Part shown: piece after piece, positions 30,933 through 42,539 of the stretch | Layout: each line of letters begins with the position of its first letter | How positions within the stretch are numbered: position 1 is the stretch's first letter | Origin: Lota lota | Taxonomy: Eukaryota > Chordata > Actinopteri > Gadiformes > Lotidae | NCBI GenBank assembly: GCA_026745465.1 | Contig: JACYXH010000019.1 | Coordinates: 2,608,456 to 2,672,455, forward strand | Length of the DNA: 64,000 nucleotides | Direction: 5' to 3' | Notes under the pieces: generated by a model | The model's database searches: none | What the model was told of the DNA's origin: nothing | The model's input: the letters and a program-made list of their open reading frames with translations, nothing else | Program-made: the position numbers and the translations under genes

Positions 30933-31378
30933 GGTGTGGCGCCTTTCAGATACAACTTTGCTCATTATAATGCTCATACACAACGACGGTACAAAAAAAT
31001 CACAACGTTTTCGTGAGTCGTCGTGGGGATAACACGCCCCCTTCTTTCCTAAAACTCCCAAGTCAAAATGTATTTATTTTTTTAAAATCTCATTGTTCGA
31101 ATTCCAGCTAAAAGTGGGTTCACTGGCTCTTTAAGTTGACAAGCTAACCTTTTCACCCGCATAATTACTTCTGAAAAACAGGTTGCTTCCAGTGAGCGTA
31201 ACGTTCTCCACGCTGCCTGGAAGCGTGGCTAGCAGTTTGCGCGAGCGAACGAGCGGCACGAGACGGTCTATCAGCAGCAGCGGAGTTTAGCCGACAGAGC
31301 AGACAGAGGCGAAGTCATGACCCGCCCTACTCTGCCTCTCATTGGCTAGTACTCGTTGATAACTTGGATGAGACGTAG

Positions 31379-31409
31379 CCCCCCCCCCCCCCATATATAT
31401 ATATATATA
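31379..31409. repeat. poly(C) then (AT)n
   Basis: About 14 C followed by AT repeats, inside the nested element. Confidence 0.9.
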
Positions 31410-31596
31410 CTTTTTTTGCAGAGCTACACGTGGATGCCCAATTAGAGGAACAAAACGGCGAATTTCACCGAAAGGTGACAAGTTTGCACCCCTGGTTTTT
31501 TGGGATCTAATAATTTCGGGGACCCCCTGCAGTTACTCTGCGGACCTTCTAGGGGTCGCGGACCCCCTGTTGAAGATCTCTGCTCTAGCCCATTAG

Positions 31597-31750
31597 CTTT
31601 TATCCAGAGTGACAGATTCAGATCATCAGGTCATTAAGGAGCGGCAGATGGGGGTTAGGGCTCAAGGCTCAAGGATGCCTGCAGGTTAGACTGTGGCCAT
31701 TGGGGGCTCGAACCCAGAATGTTTCGGCTGGGCATCCATCCATCACCCAA
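31597..31750 (-). repeat. tRNA-derived SINE (minus strand)
   Basis: Tail 'gcttttatccagagtgac', middle 'gtcattaaggagcgg', 'tcaaggatgcctgcaggtta' and B-box complement 'gggctcgaaccc'. The hAT-like element inserted immediately next to its tail end. Confidence 0.78.
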
Positions 31751-32132
31751 CGTTTTAGTTATTAGTCGTCACATTTTCAAATATCTGGCGAGAAAGTAAG
31801 AATTGCAAAGCAAGCACAATACTAGAACTTCTAAAGCAGTTTGTATTGGGAGGCAGGGATGGACATCTTGGAGATCTCTCGCGTTTAAAGTGACAACGCC
31901 GGGGCCTTGAGGTGCGCTGGGTAAAAGCGACATAACAGCAACTCTAAATGTCACCTCAACATTTGTAGCACCCCACTGTGTCACCCTAAATATAGATAAA
32001 GGAAGGGTGTGATCTTCAGGTTTGTGTGTGTGGGTTGCTTGTGGAACAAGCTGATGTGTCATGTAGACACAAGCAATATTTCTATACTGATTTCACCTGG
32101 TGTTGGCAGTGCGGCTGACAAGGTGTGTGTGC

Positions 32133-32171
<39 letters not shown>

Positions 32172-32339
32172 GTTATGTATTTATTTTAATATGAAGCTTG
32201 TCTTGTAAAATATCAACCTTGTGACACTACAGGCAAACTATGGTCACGATGCAGCGTTATTTGATTATATCTTTATTTTATTGCTCTCCCTTTGTCTTTT
32301 GCTTTCCGTCTTGCTTTTTTTTTCATTGTTCCTTTCTGT

Positions 32340-32520
32340 ATTCCCTCTCCATCTCTCTCTCGCTCTCTCTGTCTCCCTCTCTCTGTCTCCCCCTCTCTCT
32401 TTCTTTGTCCTTCTCTGTCTCTTTCTCTCTGTTTCTCTCTCTCTCTCTGTGTATGTCTCTCTCTCTGTCTCCTCTCTGTCTCTGTCCCCCCATCTGTCTG
32501 TCTGTCTCTGTCTCTCTGTC
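32340..32520. repeat. imperfect CT-rich repeat (splice acceptor tract)
   Basis: Degenerate CTCTCTGTCTC runs ending at the exon 7 acceptor. Confidence 0.9.
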
Positions 32521-32525
32521 TCCAG

Positions 32526-32697
32526 TCAGTCCCAGTGACAACAGCCGGGCGTTCGGCCTGAGCCCTTCTCGGCCCCTAGACAGCCCCTCCCTCAAGCAGG
32601 CCAATGGGGAGCTGAGGCCGGGTCCTCACTGGAGGCCCCAGAGCCCCAAGAGCCCCAAGAGCCCCAAGGTCCTGAGACTGAGTCCCCAGGAGAGCAG
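32526..32697 (+). CDS. map3k11: map3k11 exon 7: SPK-repeat linker
   Basis: It starts by completing a leucine codon and encodes SPSDNSRAFGLSPSRPLDSP, SLKQANGELRPGPHWRPQ, then SPKSPKSPKVLRLSPQES. Three SPK repeats and other SP sites are candidate proline-directed phosphorylation sites, as the MLK3 tail is known to be heavily phosphorylated. Both ends follow the GT-AG rule, and the phase to exon 8 is two bases carried over. Confidence 0.88.
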
Positions 32698-33496
32698 GTA
32701 CAGGGCCCCATTCAGTTTTTGTTTTCATAAGATTTACTGTTGTATTCAATTATCAGACGCTTTTATCCAGAGTCCCAAGGTCCTGCGAGAGCAGGTGGCT
32801 TGTGAGATGCCTGTTTATTTTGATATGCCTGTTTATTTAATACATGTACTTTTTCATTTCTTGTACTGAGGTTTGTTGCCGTCTGGTCTCTCTTGCGACA
32901 GATTTTCTCAACCTCAATGAGACAACTCTGAATAAATACACATAAAATAAAAATTTGGAATAAGGTACAAGTAGCCATTCAATTGTAGTGTCCTGCTATA
33001 CCTGAAAATGAAATTGAAATGGCCATGTTCGCATAACCCGGTATCATGGAAATAACTAAGGGAAAATTGTGTTCAACCTGTTCCTGCTGCGTAGATTGTC
33101 AAGCAGTCTAAACAATATATTAAATGTCGCTATATGGTCTTAATATATATCATTCGCTTTTCAATCTCTTATGTTAGCATTTGGCAAGTAGACATTCAGA
33201 ATTGGCTGTATTTTCATCCTATCCCAACAAATTCACTCTTTGTCTCATTGCTCGGCTCTTGTTGAGCTTGCCCTTAGCGCCTTGCCAGTACATATACTTA
33301 TGATACTTACGATATACGTATGAGCAGTTTTCCTTCATAGACAGTACAGTGAGGGCAGACCGCACAGTGGGTTGAAAGAAAGAGGAAATAAATGACATGT
33401 AGTTCGGTTGGTAATGGAACGCGCGAACCGACGTGTGTGTCTGTGTGTGTCTGTGTGTGTCTGTGTGTGTCTGTGTGTGTGGTTGGTGTCCTCCAG
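32698..33496 (+). other. map3k11: map3k11 intron 7
   Basis: A SINE-tail fragment lies at about 32745-32775 ('cagacgcttttatccagag'). (GTGTGTCT)n occupies about 33432-33481, just before the acceptor 'gtcctccag'. Nothing else was recognised. Confidence 0.8.
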
Positions 33497-33624
33497 TCTG
33501 TCCATGAGGGCCAAGCTCCTGGATGTGGACAGCAACGAGAACGGAGACTCCCGCAGTGACTTCGAGGAGTACCACCCCTGCATGCAAACGCCTCCTCCTC
33601 TGCCTCCTCTTCCTCCCCAGAATG
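33497..33624 (+). CDS. map3k11: map3k11 exon 8: acidic linker and proline run
   Basis: With two bases from exon 7 it encodes SLSMRAKLLDVDSNENGDSR, SDFEEYHPCMQT and a run PPPLPPLPPQN. The LDVDSNENGDS segment resembles the human MLK3 LDSDDSSPLGS region (recalled). The final asparagine-glycine also matches the human NG. The donor g|gtagac is only a fair match to consensus. The downstream intron is only 296 nt. Confidence 0.82.
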
Positions 33625-33920
33625 GTAGACCACCGAAATACAAAGATGTTCAACGCAAGAGTCAAACCTGCTCACCCACCAAGTCAAAAGTTTTATTTAT
33701 TTTGGGTTTGGTGGTTTTAAATAAGCCAAAGTGGGTTTGAACGTCTCCATCCCTTCTATTTATAAAGTTATTTAATTTGTGTGAATAAAATAAATATAAT
33801 GAAACCATTTTGATGCGTACAAATGAAGTGTCAGTGCAAGAGATATGAGGGGTTATAAATATGGAAGTAAAACCACTAAACGGTGTTCCTTCAATGCCTG
33901 TGGGTTTCTCCTCTCTCCAG

Positions 33921-34708
33921 GCTCCTTGCTGAAGGAAAGCCTGAGGCTGCCGTTGCCTCAGGGTGACTCCCTCCGGGTGCCCGACCCCCAATCTATAGAG
34001 GAGGGTGGGGGGTCCTCCCCAGCCGGCTCCCCCAGACCCGAGAGGGGTTCCCTGGGCGGTCTGTTCAAGAGCACCCACCAGGCGCTGCTGGGTGGAGGCA
34101 CGCTGCTGGCCTCCGTCGCCCTTGGGCGCCGCCTGGACGTTCTCCCCAGGGTGCCTCCGCGGACTAACCCCCCCACCACCCCCTTGTCGGACCACCACCA
34201 CCTCCACCACCTCCACCACAACCTCCAGCGTGCAGCCTCCGAGCCCGAGGTGTCCCCACCTCCGCCCTCGCCCCCGGACGCCGTCGTGGTGGACGACCTC
34301 ATCATGTTCTCCTCCTTCTCCATGCCCCTCCCCCAGGCGCTGTTGGACTCTGTAGCCCCGCCTCCTCCGACCACGCCCCCACCGCCGCTACCGCCTCAGC
34401 CAATGGCCCTGACGCCGCCGCCCCCCAACCCGCGAGAGAGGAGCGGGCCCCGGGCCCCTCTTCTGCCGCCGCACAGCCCCCTGGCTCCCCGGACCCCCCC
34501 CCCCCACCGCCGCCGCAGGGCGGGGCCAGCCCCGGGGAGCCCACGCCGGGGGCCGGTGCTCAGTGGGGGGCTAACGGAGAGGGCAGCAGTGAGGGACCCT
34601 TTCCCTGGGACCACCACCACCCCTGTCACCTGCCCCACCCTAACCCCCACCACGCTGCGGACAGGAGGAGGAGGGCCTCGGGTCAGGGACTGCACCCGTC
34701 CCAGCTTG
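33921..34708 (+). CDS. map3k11: map3k11 exon 9: proline-rich tail, contains an apparent one-base frameshift
   Basis: The frame entering from exon 8 reads GSLLKESLRLPLPQGDSLRV and includes STHQALLGGGTLLASVALGR, matching human ALLRGTALLASLGLGR (recalled). It also has HHHLHHLHHNLQ and DDLIMFSSFSMP. That frame reaches the donor at 34708 in phase 0, but exon 10 needs one leftover base. The alternative frame, visible after the C12 run at 34494-34505, reads GANGEGSSEGPFPWDHHHP and DRRRRASGQGLHPSQL. It ends with exactly one base over. A single missing C would reconcile both halves. An assembly or sequencing error is most likely. A real polymorphism or lost tail is possible. Confidence 0.82.
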
Positions 34709-35809
34709 GTGAGTCTTTTGGAAGTCCTTCCTAGATCCGGTCTCTGAGACCGTCCACTCAATTTAGTTTTATGTTCTACTAAACGGTAGTCCTTAAACAG
34801 CAATAGAATTTAGATTTTTGTAGACACATTTTCTATAATGTTATGTTTTTTTTTAATGTTTTTTTTTGGACACATTTTCTATTTATTTATAAGGTAATTC
34901 ATTCTTCATTTTTTGGTTGACGTGTTTGCCCAATCGGTTTGTTCTTTCTAATCAAAGGACAAGTGTCAGAAGTCTGTCGACTGAAGTCGGAATGTGTTTT
35001 TCATCTCGTAAAACCATTGAGACTTCAATGCTTATTTTAACTTCAAAGCTTTTCTTTCAGCTCCTTGCACAACGCAGGGCAGACGGTCCTACCTACTAGC
35101 TGTCTGAAACTTTTCAGATAGATATCGCGCGAATAAATCAGTTGGAGAAGCGGTGGGTTCGCTCCAGCATGTGAAGACGAAAATTACTCATGTATGAATA
35201 TTTAAGTTCTGGATAACCACCAGAAGTCTTGGCACCTGTTTGTTCGTCACAAACATTTGTGCGTCCCACAAACGTCTATACAAATATATCAAAGAAATGC
35301 ATACAATTACAGAGCCTAGTCAATTTATTTATATTCCATGCCGGCTTTATTAAAAGCTAATTTAGATATTAGTCGATTTGGACCTCACTATTAAATCTTT
35401 TCAGGAAAATGGAAAAGGTACAATTGACAATGTAATTGTACTTGTTACTTTTGTCACGTAATCAGTGTGCAAGTTGAGGGAAAAACTGCTTTTTTAAACC
35501 ACAAATGAGATGCATTTCAGACAAAACAATCATGGATAAATTCACTGTACGTAATTGCAGCAGAATAGGTTTCTATGTTTTGCATGTTTTCCTTTTAACA
35601 TTTTATTTAAAGAGCAAATGGATTTAAGAGCTGCCCCCGGGTTACATTTCACACTCTATATTGGGTGCGTTTGATTCACAAAGCCTTGGATTCTCCACAG
35701 AGAGGTGCTTATGGACAGTAGTGGCCCCAGGTGCCAGAGCAGACGCGCCTTGCTCTCTTCCAGCGCTAAGCAGCCACGTTCTACTCCATGACTCAGCTGG
35801 CACTCAAGC

Positions 35810-36075
35810 TAGTGATATAGACACAGCAGCTAGTCATGTAGCCAATATAAACTAGTAATATAGCCGTACAAGCTAGTCATGTAGCCAATCAAGCTAGTAA
35901 TATAGAAAAATGAGCTTGTCATGTAGCCATTAGAAGCTAGTAATATAGAAAAAGAAGCTATTCATGAAGCCAATAGAAGCGAGTAATATAGAAAAAGGAG
36001 CTATTCATGAAGCGATTAGAAGCTAGTTATATAGAAATACGAGCTAGTCATTTAGCCAATAAAAGCTTGTAGGTA
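35810..36075. repeat. tandem array, about 56-bp unit
   Basis: Four to five degenerate copies with modules 'agctagtcatgtagccaat' and 'aagctagtaatatag'. Confidence 0.85.
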
Positions 36076-37141
36076 AACATAGAAACAGCGTTGTAAAAAA
36101 GCAAGTACAAAATAGTGCGTGAATAATTTGTTTTGGTTTTTTGTTTGTGCATCTGTGAATAGCAACATAATTCTGTGGAATTTATTTTAGTTATTTGGTT
36201 ATTCTATTTGTTTTTGTCTCGTTGATTTGCCTTTTGACACTTTGACACACTTGGAATGCTTCAAACCATGAACCACATTTAGCTAATTTGTTTGGCCTCT
36301 GTCACATTCGTTATTGTCTTTTGTAACGCCATCATTGTTGCAATATTCAACACACTTTCTCTTCCAACACTTTTTGACAACTTGGCCCGGCTCCCCGCGG
36401 TTCCTCCTCAAATACAGTTGTTTGAGGAGTCTTTTTTCTAATCTGTCAGCGTTCATTCACGACCACCGCTGTTTTTGTTTTGTTTTGCGACAAGCAACAT
36501 CCTTTATAGTTACACCCAATTACATCTTGTCTCCTTGTCGAAGGACTGCTCTCTGCCTTGCTAATGTAGTGCATTTGTGGCCATGCTACCTCCTTTTCCC
36601 CCTTTTTTTACCCCGCATTGTTGAAGTAAGCCTGTTTATCTCTGACAGTTAAGCAGCTCTTTTAAAAAAGCAGTCTTTGTGGTAATGGTAATGACTCGAG
36701 TTTATTTTGACATTATATAGAGCGCGAGGTAGGTTTAAGTGCTTCACAAAGCAATGCACGCACAGACACACACACACACACACCCAAGTGCTTCACAAAG
36801 TAACGCACGCACACGCGCACACACACATGCTGTGATCAAATCATTTTAAATAACTAAGACACTAAACCGTCCATTTGCCAGAAACGTGTCCCTTTTTAAT
36901 TGCTGCATTTGGTAATTAAGATTAGTCAAAACACATATTTTCTGTATTGGTAATTTTCTGTATTGGCTGATTTGGTAATGATAACTAGTTTAATTATAGT
37001 TTTTATTAAGAATGATTATAATGAAAAAATATTTCATTATAATTCGATCACACTGCCTGTTTTAGAATTGTGATACCGTACAGCTAATATTCCTCTGTCT
37101 GAAAGAAGATGATAATGAATGAATAATAATGTCATGTTTTA

Positions 37142-37610
37142 AAGGTGCAGTGTGTAGAATTTAGAATTTAGTAACAAACAGACTGGAATATAATATGAGT
37201 TTGTTGTAATTTGCTGATATCCCATGAAAATACGAATCGTGTTTTTCGCTACCTTAGAATGAGCCTTTAATATCTAAATAGGGAGTGGGTCCTCTTCTGC
37301 GGGCCCCGCCTTTTCGCACCTCCATGTTTCTACAGTAGCCCAGAACGGACAAATGGCTCTAGAGAAGACGCATTTGAATTTTTTAAATCATAATCACTAT
37401 CTTACTTGTAAGCGACAAACTGTAAAAATACTTTTACAGACTGAATAACTAAATACAATTAATAAATGTATCGAGGAACATCATCACTTGACATACGGCT
37501 ATTTGTTGCTGTGGTAGACGATGGTAGGCAGTGGCTCAGGAGGTAGAGTGGCGAGGCAACCTCAATTGCCTCACCGCTAGATGCCAATAAATCCTACACT
37601 GTGTACTTGT
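37142..37610. mobile_element. common teleost MITE-like repeat
   Basis: The left end 'aaggtgcagtgtgtagaatt' and the complement of the right end 'aatcctacactgtgtactt' form imperfect terminal inverted repeats. The interior includes 'gaggcaacctcaattgcctc', itself a palindrome. It resembles a high-copy teleost family by memory, and I cannot name it. Confidence 0.55.
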
Positions 37611-37915
37611 AAATGGTGATGTCATGTTTAAAGAGTGATGTCCTGTTTAAATGGTGATGTATGATAATGTCATATTTAATTTGTATTGTTTTAGATGATG
37701 ATGTCATTTAGGTTAATGACTAATGGTAATGTTTAAAAGACAGTCATTTTTTTAAATTATGTTTAGATTGTCATTTTCTTTCGATGTCATTTTTATTAAT
37801 GTTTGAATGCTAATGTTTGAATTCTAATGTTTGAATGATAATGTAGACATGCTAATGTTTGAATGATAATGTAGACATGCTAATGTTGACATGCTCATGT
37901 TTGAATGATAATGTT
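37610..37915. repeat. degenerate TAATGTTTGAA / TGATGT repeats
   Basis: Successive variants of 'gctaatgtttgaatgataat' and 'gtcatgtttaaatggtgat' run to within 15 nt of the exon 10 acceptor. Confidence 0.75.
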
Positions 37916-37928
37916 CTTGTGTACCCAG

Positions 37929-38566
37929 TACTGGACCTGCATCTATGCCAGGACTCCGTGGACATGGAGGACAAGCCGACGGCCCCGTTCTCCCTGCTCC
38001 CCAACCCCCGCCTCTGGAGCCCCAAGACCCCCCGCCTCGAGGTCAACGTCATCCCCCGGCCCCGCCCCTCGCCCCTCCGGCCACGCATCGACCCCTGGAG
38101 CTTCGTCTCGGCCGGCGGGGCCCCCGGGGGTCACATCCCTGCCCGTCGTTCAGAGAGCCAGCCGCTGGGCTACCACCAGCCCTCGCCCACCAACCCCTTT
38201 GCCGGCTGCCACCCCTTCCCCTCCCCGGACTGCGACCCCTTTGCCCTGCGGGGGGCCCCCGACCCCCAAGACGACGAAGGCAACGGCGGCGGCTCGGCCG
38301 GCTCCCTCTTCGACCCCTTCTCCCCGCCCTTCCCCGCCACCTCACGCTCGGCGCCGTGCTCTACCAACGGGTCGCCCACTCTGCCCACCGCCCGCTTGGC
38401 CGCCCCGTTCCACGCCACTGCCGACTCTGCGGCACTCATCGATCTCGGCTGGGCGGTGTACGGCAGCCGGCCCCTGGACGGGGCGCGGGAGAGGGCACGG
38501 CCTCGTCGGACCATGGGGCTCAAACCGTTTAAGTCCCCCTCCCAGCTCAGGGATGACCGCTTCTAG
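37929..38566 (+). CDS. map3k11: map3k11 exon 10: C-terminal tail and stop
   Basis: With one base from exon 9 it encodes VLDLHLCQDSVDMEDKPTAP. It contains IPRPRPSPLRPRIDPWSFVS, the most diagnostic MLK3 block (human RPRPSPLRSRIDPWSFVSAG, recalled). It has one NPF (TNPFAG) and DPF motifs (CDPFAL, FDPFSP); human MLK3 also has DPF and NPF near its end. It ends SPSQLRDDRF with TAG at 38564-38566. Read without correcting the exon 9 frameshift, the exon would stay open in another frame to a stop at 38706-38708 and lose all these motifs. The acceptor 'cttgtgtacccag' has a poor pyrimidine tract. Confidence 0.93.
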
Positions 38567-38734
38567 AGTCGGAACCAGGCCGGAACGGACTGGGCACTCG
38601 CTCACGGGGAATTTAAACACAAACTGCCGCTTTGTTGTCATCGGCGTTGTCTGGCATGGGAGGTGTTCTAAGGCCCAGCGTGCACGGCTACGTTTGTTGA
38701 GCCCCTGAAAAAAATCCTACTCTCCTCAGGCTCG

Positions 38735-38965
<231 letters not shown>

Positions 38966-39929
38966 CACAGGACGGAGTCCTGTTTTTATGCAGGCATTGC
39001 TCGTTGCTTTGACAACCAGGAAGTCGGGGTAGGCGCCGTGATTTTCCATCTGAGAGAGACGAAGAGGCCTGGGAACCAAGTCCCAGAGTTGCTGTTTCAG
39101 TTTCTCTGTATGTCTCTCTCTTTTCCTTCTCTCTCTCCATCTCTCGCTCTTATTATAAGCCTGTTCAATCTCTACCCTTTGAGGTGCTTTGACGAAAAGC
39201 AGTCCGAACGCACACACACACACACACACCCACCCACACACACAGACACACATGTGCACTCGCTTGGCTGGGCTCCGCCCCAGCAGACTCTGAATTCAAG
39301 TGGGGACGATGCACACGTTCCTCCGAAGCGTGCGGGAATATACAAAGTGTGAGATGAACCCGTCGATCAGGGAAGACACTATGAAATGGGCTCAACACGT
39401 TAAAAGCGAATTAGCATTGCTGTGCTCCAAATGTTTTGTGTGTGCGTATGTCAGTGTCTATGTGTCTGTGTGTGTCAGTGAGTGTGTGTAGGTGTGTGTC
39501 TGTCTTGTCTGCCCTGTGTTTTGTTTTGTTAGTTTTCATTTTTTCTTAAATCAGGGTTTAGATGTTTCATGATGGGAGAAAGCACCCATCACAGTGATTG
39601 TTGAGCCGGCTTTGTCCACAGAAAGATTCCGTGTTGACACACGGAATTTTATGGCACACAAAATGCCATCGAATTTCAAATTCCACCATTTCACTTCCAA
39701 AAGGATAACGTTCCAGTCCGGTATTAACTGGGGGGAAACTCAGAGTCGGAGACTTTGACCCGATCATTTCCAGGAGTTCAGCAAACAGGAAACTAGAGAT
39801 GCCCTCCCCTTCTTGTGCCAAAGAACGTGCACCGTGTTTGTGTCTAATGCCCCAAGTCACATGGTATCTGAATTGTATCCATTTTTAACCTATCTTGAGT
39901 CTTTACCTGTGAGTGCTAGGAGGGCGTAA

Positions 39930-39992
39930 AAGACGAGATAAGATAAGATAGTACCTTATTGATCCCAGACGATACATTTGGGACGTTGATGG
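39930..39992. repeat. common teleost repeat fragment
   Basis: 'agataagataagatag' followed by 'taccttattgatcccag', a tail motif I recall from abundant teleost retroelements. Confidence 0.5.
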
Positions 39993-40340
39993 ATGCTATG
40001 GTCCAGCCTGACAAGCTCTCCTATGGGAGGAGACTCTACTTATATGGTGATGCCACCTGATCCGGGTGTGTGGACACTTCCTGTGCATAGTTTGATCACA
40101 AATGCAGGGCCGCCCAATTCCCCTTCCTGTTTCTTTCCCCCCAAACCTCTCAAACTGCACAGCAACATCATTGGTTCTCCCGAGCCCAGACGAAGCCTGC
40201 ACCCAACCTACCACTAATTAGTTGCCGTCTGCCGATCTTTCAGCCGCTAAAAGAGACCCCACTTAAACCCAGCTCAATACATCTACATTTTGAAATTTGC
40301 CTTGGTAGCGCATTAACAGATATATCATTACTAATTTAAA

Positions 40341-40359
40341 GGGGGGGGGGGGGGGGGGG
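40341..40359. repeat. poly(G) tract
   Basis: About 19 G. Confidence 0.9.
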
Positions 40360-40379
40360 TTGTCGTTGACGCAGTCATT

Positions 40380-40570
40380 TGAAATAATAACTAGTTTTGT
40401 TTCCGCGAGGAGCGGGAAGCACTTCTCTGGAGGGCTAAAGCTTTTTGTGATTAGCGCGGTAATCCCTCTGAAGGAGCCAGCTAGCTGATAATGATAATTA
40501 GCCCCACGATAAGGACAAAGAGCATTTGCCAAAGCTTTCACACGCCTGGGCTAATTAATTACAACCCAAA
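40380..40570. promoter_or_regulatory. candidate conserved noncoding element with homeodomain-type sites
   Basis: Low-repeat sequence with 'gataatgataattagcccc', 'gggctaattaattac' and 'aaagctttttgtgattag'. The clustering of TAATTA/ATTA words is typical of developmental enhancers. This is an inference from character alone. Confidence 0.3.
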
Positions 40571-41849
40571 ACCCACATCAGTTCTCGAGATGTGTTAAAT
40601 CACGATTCTGTTTTCAAGCGTAGCATTTTCGCTTCTTGAAGAGTCTTTTTGTGGGACAGATCTTTAGTTGATGGATGGTACGCTTTAAGTTTCCCGCTCC
40701 TGGCTACTTAAATGACTTTCGGTGCCAGACCACCACCATGCTTGCTGTTATCTTATCCCCTTCCACTAGGTGTGGACCTTGATCTAATTGAGCTGGTTGT
40801 GTTTTGCCATAGAAGGCCAGATGTCATCTTTTTGGCGCCCTTCTCCACCTGCATTTTCCTGCCTGTCTACATTGCCAAATCCGTTAACTGTCGCTAAAGT
40901 TATTGGGCGAACAGTCTTCCACTCACTGTTATCCGTGATAGATCCATCCGCTGATTGTAACCGCTAAATACTGCCAAGTAGCTAGCTACTAAGCTCGGAA
41001 AGACACGAGACGTGGACAAGGAGAACGAAATAACTCCAGAGAGTGCCATGGTGTTTATTTGGAAAAGGCCACATTGGTTGAAGAGGTATTTGGAGGGTGT
41101 CCACCACCGACAGGTCTCTACTTGAGCAGCTCTCTCTGTCCGGTGTGCACGATTGCTGGACTAAAGCACACACCACCATGAGCTTCAGTGCCACACGTGG
41201 AGGTTAATGTAGCTGCTGGTTCTGAATGGCCCTCCCAGAACCGGCAGTTCCAACGGATATCCAAATTCCTTTTCTCCGCTTTTGTGATTTTCACAACACC
41301 CTCGGTGTTCATCAATTTATCCAACGACCTTGGAGGCTCAGTGACAATCGACGGCAGTCATAGATGCCGTTCTCCCGACCGATTTTTAAGGTTGCTTTTT
41401 GTTTTACCTAGGTGTGTGTGCTAGGCTTTGTAAGCATTGAAAACGGCCATTAAACATCAACAACTGTTTTAAAACAATGTTTTATGAAGCACCTGTAGGC
41501 TGATATTCTTTAGGACATATGCACATTTTAGGAAATAAACACTGCTACCTCATCCATGCAGTTTTCAACCAAATATCATTGGAGAAGTAAGAGATTGGAG
41601 AAATGGAAAAGTCTGAGAATGTTGACAGTTCTTTTTGTTCTCGTCCGACTTTTGATTCACTTTTGTCAGTTGTGCAACATTCATTGGTCGCCAACATGAC
41701 TGACCAGGGTGGCCAACCAATGACAAACCTCCTGACAAGCTTGTCTGGGACGCGCAGTTCGTGTCGCCATCTGTCACCACCAATCAGTAACCGAAACGTT
41801 GAGTTCTAGACAACGTCAAGTAGACCTATACCAACCAACCAACCCTGAT

Positions 41850-42035
41850 AGTGTAGTGGGGCAGGACAGCGCAGAGGTTAAGGTGTTGGACTCCCAGCTG
41901 AAAGTGTCTGGGTTCGAACCCAAACGTCCACTGCTTACCTGTAGACATCCTTGAGCAAAATGCCCTAGCCGCTAATTGTCTGTGAATTCATTGTAAGTCA
42001 CATTGGATAAATGCATCTTCTGAATTACTAAAATA
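41850..42035 (+). repeat. tRNA-derived SINE (best-preserved copy)
   Basis: Head 'gatagtgtagtggggcagga', perfect B box GGTTCGAACCC at 41911-41921, then 'ccttgagcaaaatgcccta' and tail 'cattggataaatgcatc'. This copy shows most clearly the RNA polymerase III promoter origin. Confidence 0.85.
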
Positions 42036-42539
42036 GTGCTACTTTGCATCGCTTCAAGGATTGAAGGCTCTTCCTCACGTTAACCGAGGAACAGGATTGT
42101 TAAAGGACAGATTGCGTCCTTGACTAAACGCAAGATTGATACAAATTTGATGTACCCACGAAAGTCCCCAAAAACAACAGGTCAGACTTACTTATCGGTG
42201 AAGCAGTTCAACCCCGTTTTCAAATGTCTGTGGCGCAACGGAGCCAGGAAGGAGGTCGCCGTGGTCGTTTGCAAGTGGTGCCCGCCGCTGACCTTTTCCT
42301 CCCTCGGCTGATGTACGCGTGTCTGACTTTATGAGACACCTTCAAGACGAGCCGGCTAAGCGGCCGTCGGTTGTGACTCTGTCTGCAACCCCTCTCTCTT
42401 AATATTCTGCCGGTGTCCCAGCCGCCGCCTTCGAAACAATCGCCACCGCTCTCTCCCCTTCACGGTCGGCGAGAGAAAGTTGGGGAAGTGGAAGCGTTGG
42501 TTGTCCCGTCCCTCCCCCCACCCCCATCTCATTCAATTT

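Larger units (their letters stand above)
34709..37928 (+). other. map3k11: map3k11 intron 9
   Basis: Contains a roughly 56-bp tandem array at 35810-36075 and a common teleost repeat at about 37142-37610. TGATGT/TAATGTTTGAA repeats run up to the acceptor. No exon was recognised. Confidence 0.8.

Noticed and set aside
33845-33920. Using the ATG at 33845 as a gene start for the long frame through exon 9.
   Set aside because: The first 25 codons are intronic. The acceptor at 33920 and phase agreement with exon 8 show this is an internal exon.
37905-38708. The 267-codon frame across exon 10 ending at 38708 as the genuine MLK3 C-terminus.
   Set aside because: It is arginine-rich out-of-frame sequence. 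The other frame holds the conserved RIDPWSFVSAG block.
41850-41930. A functional tRNA gene at the perfect B box GGTTCGAACCC.
   Set aside because: The head does not fold as a complete tRNA, and the sequence continues into SINE body and tail modules shared with other copies.
42120-42311. A 63-codon open frame beginning MTKRKIDTNLMYPRKSPKTT.
   Set aside because: No family recognised, no splice or polyadenylation context, and its length is expected by chance in non-repetitive DNA.
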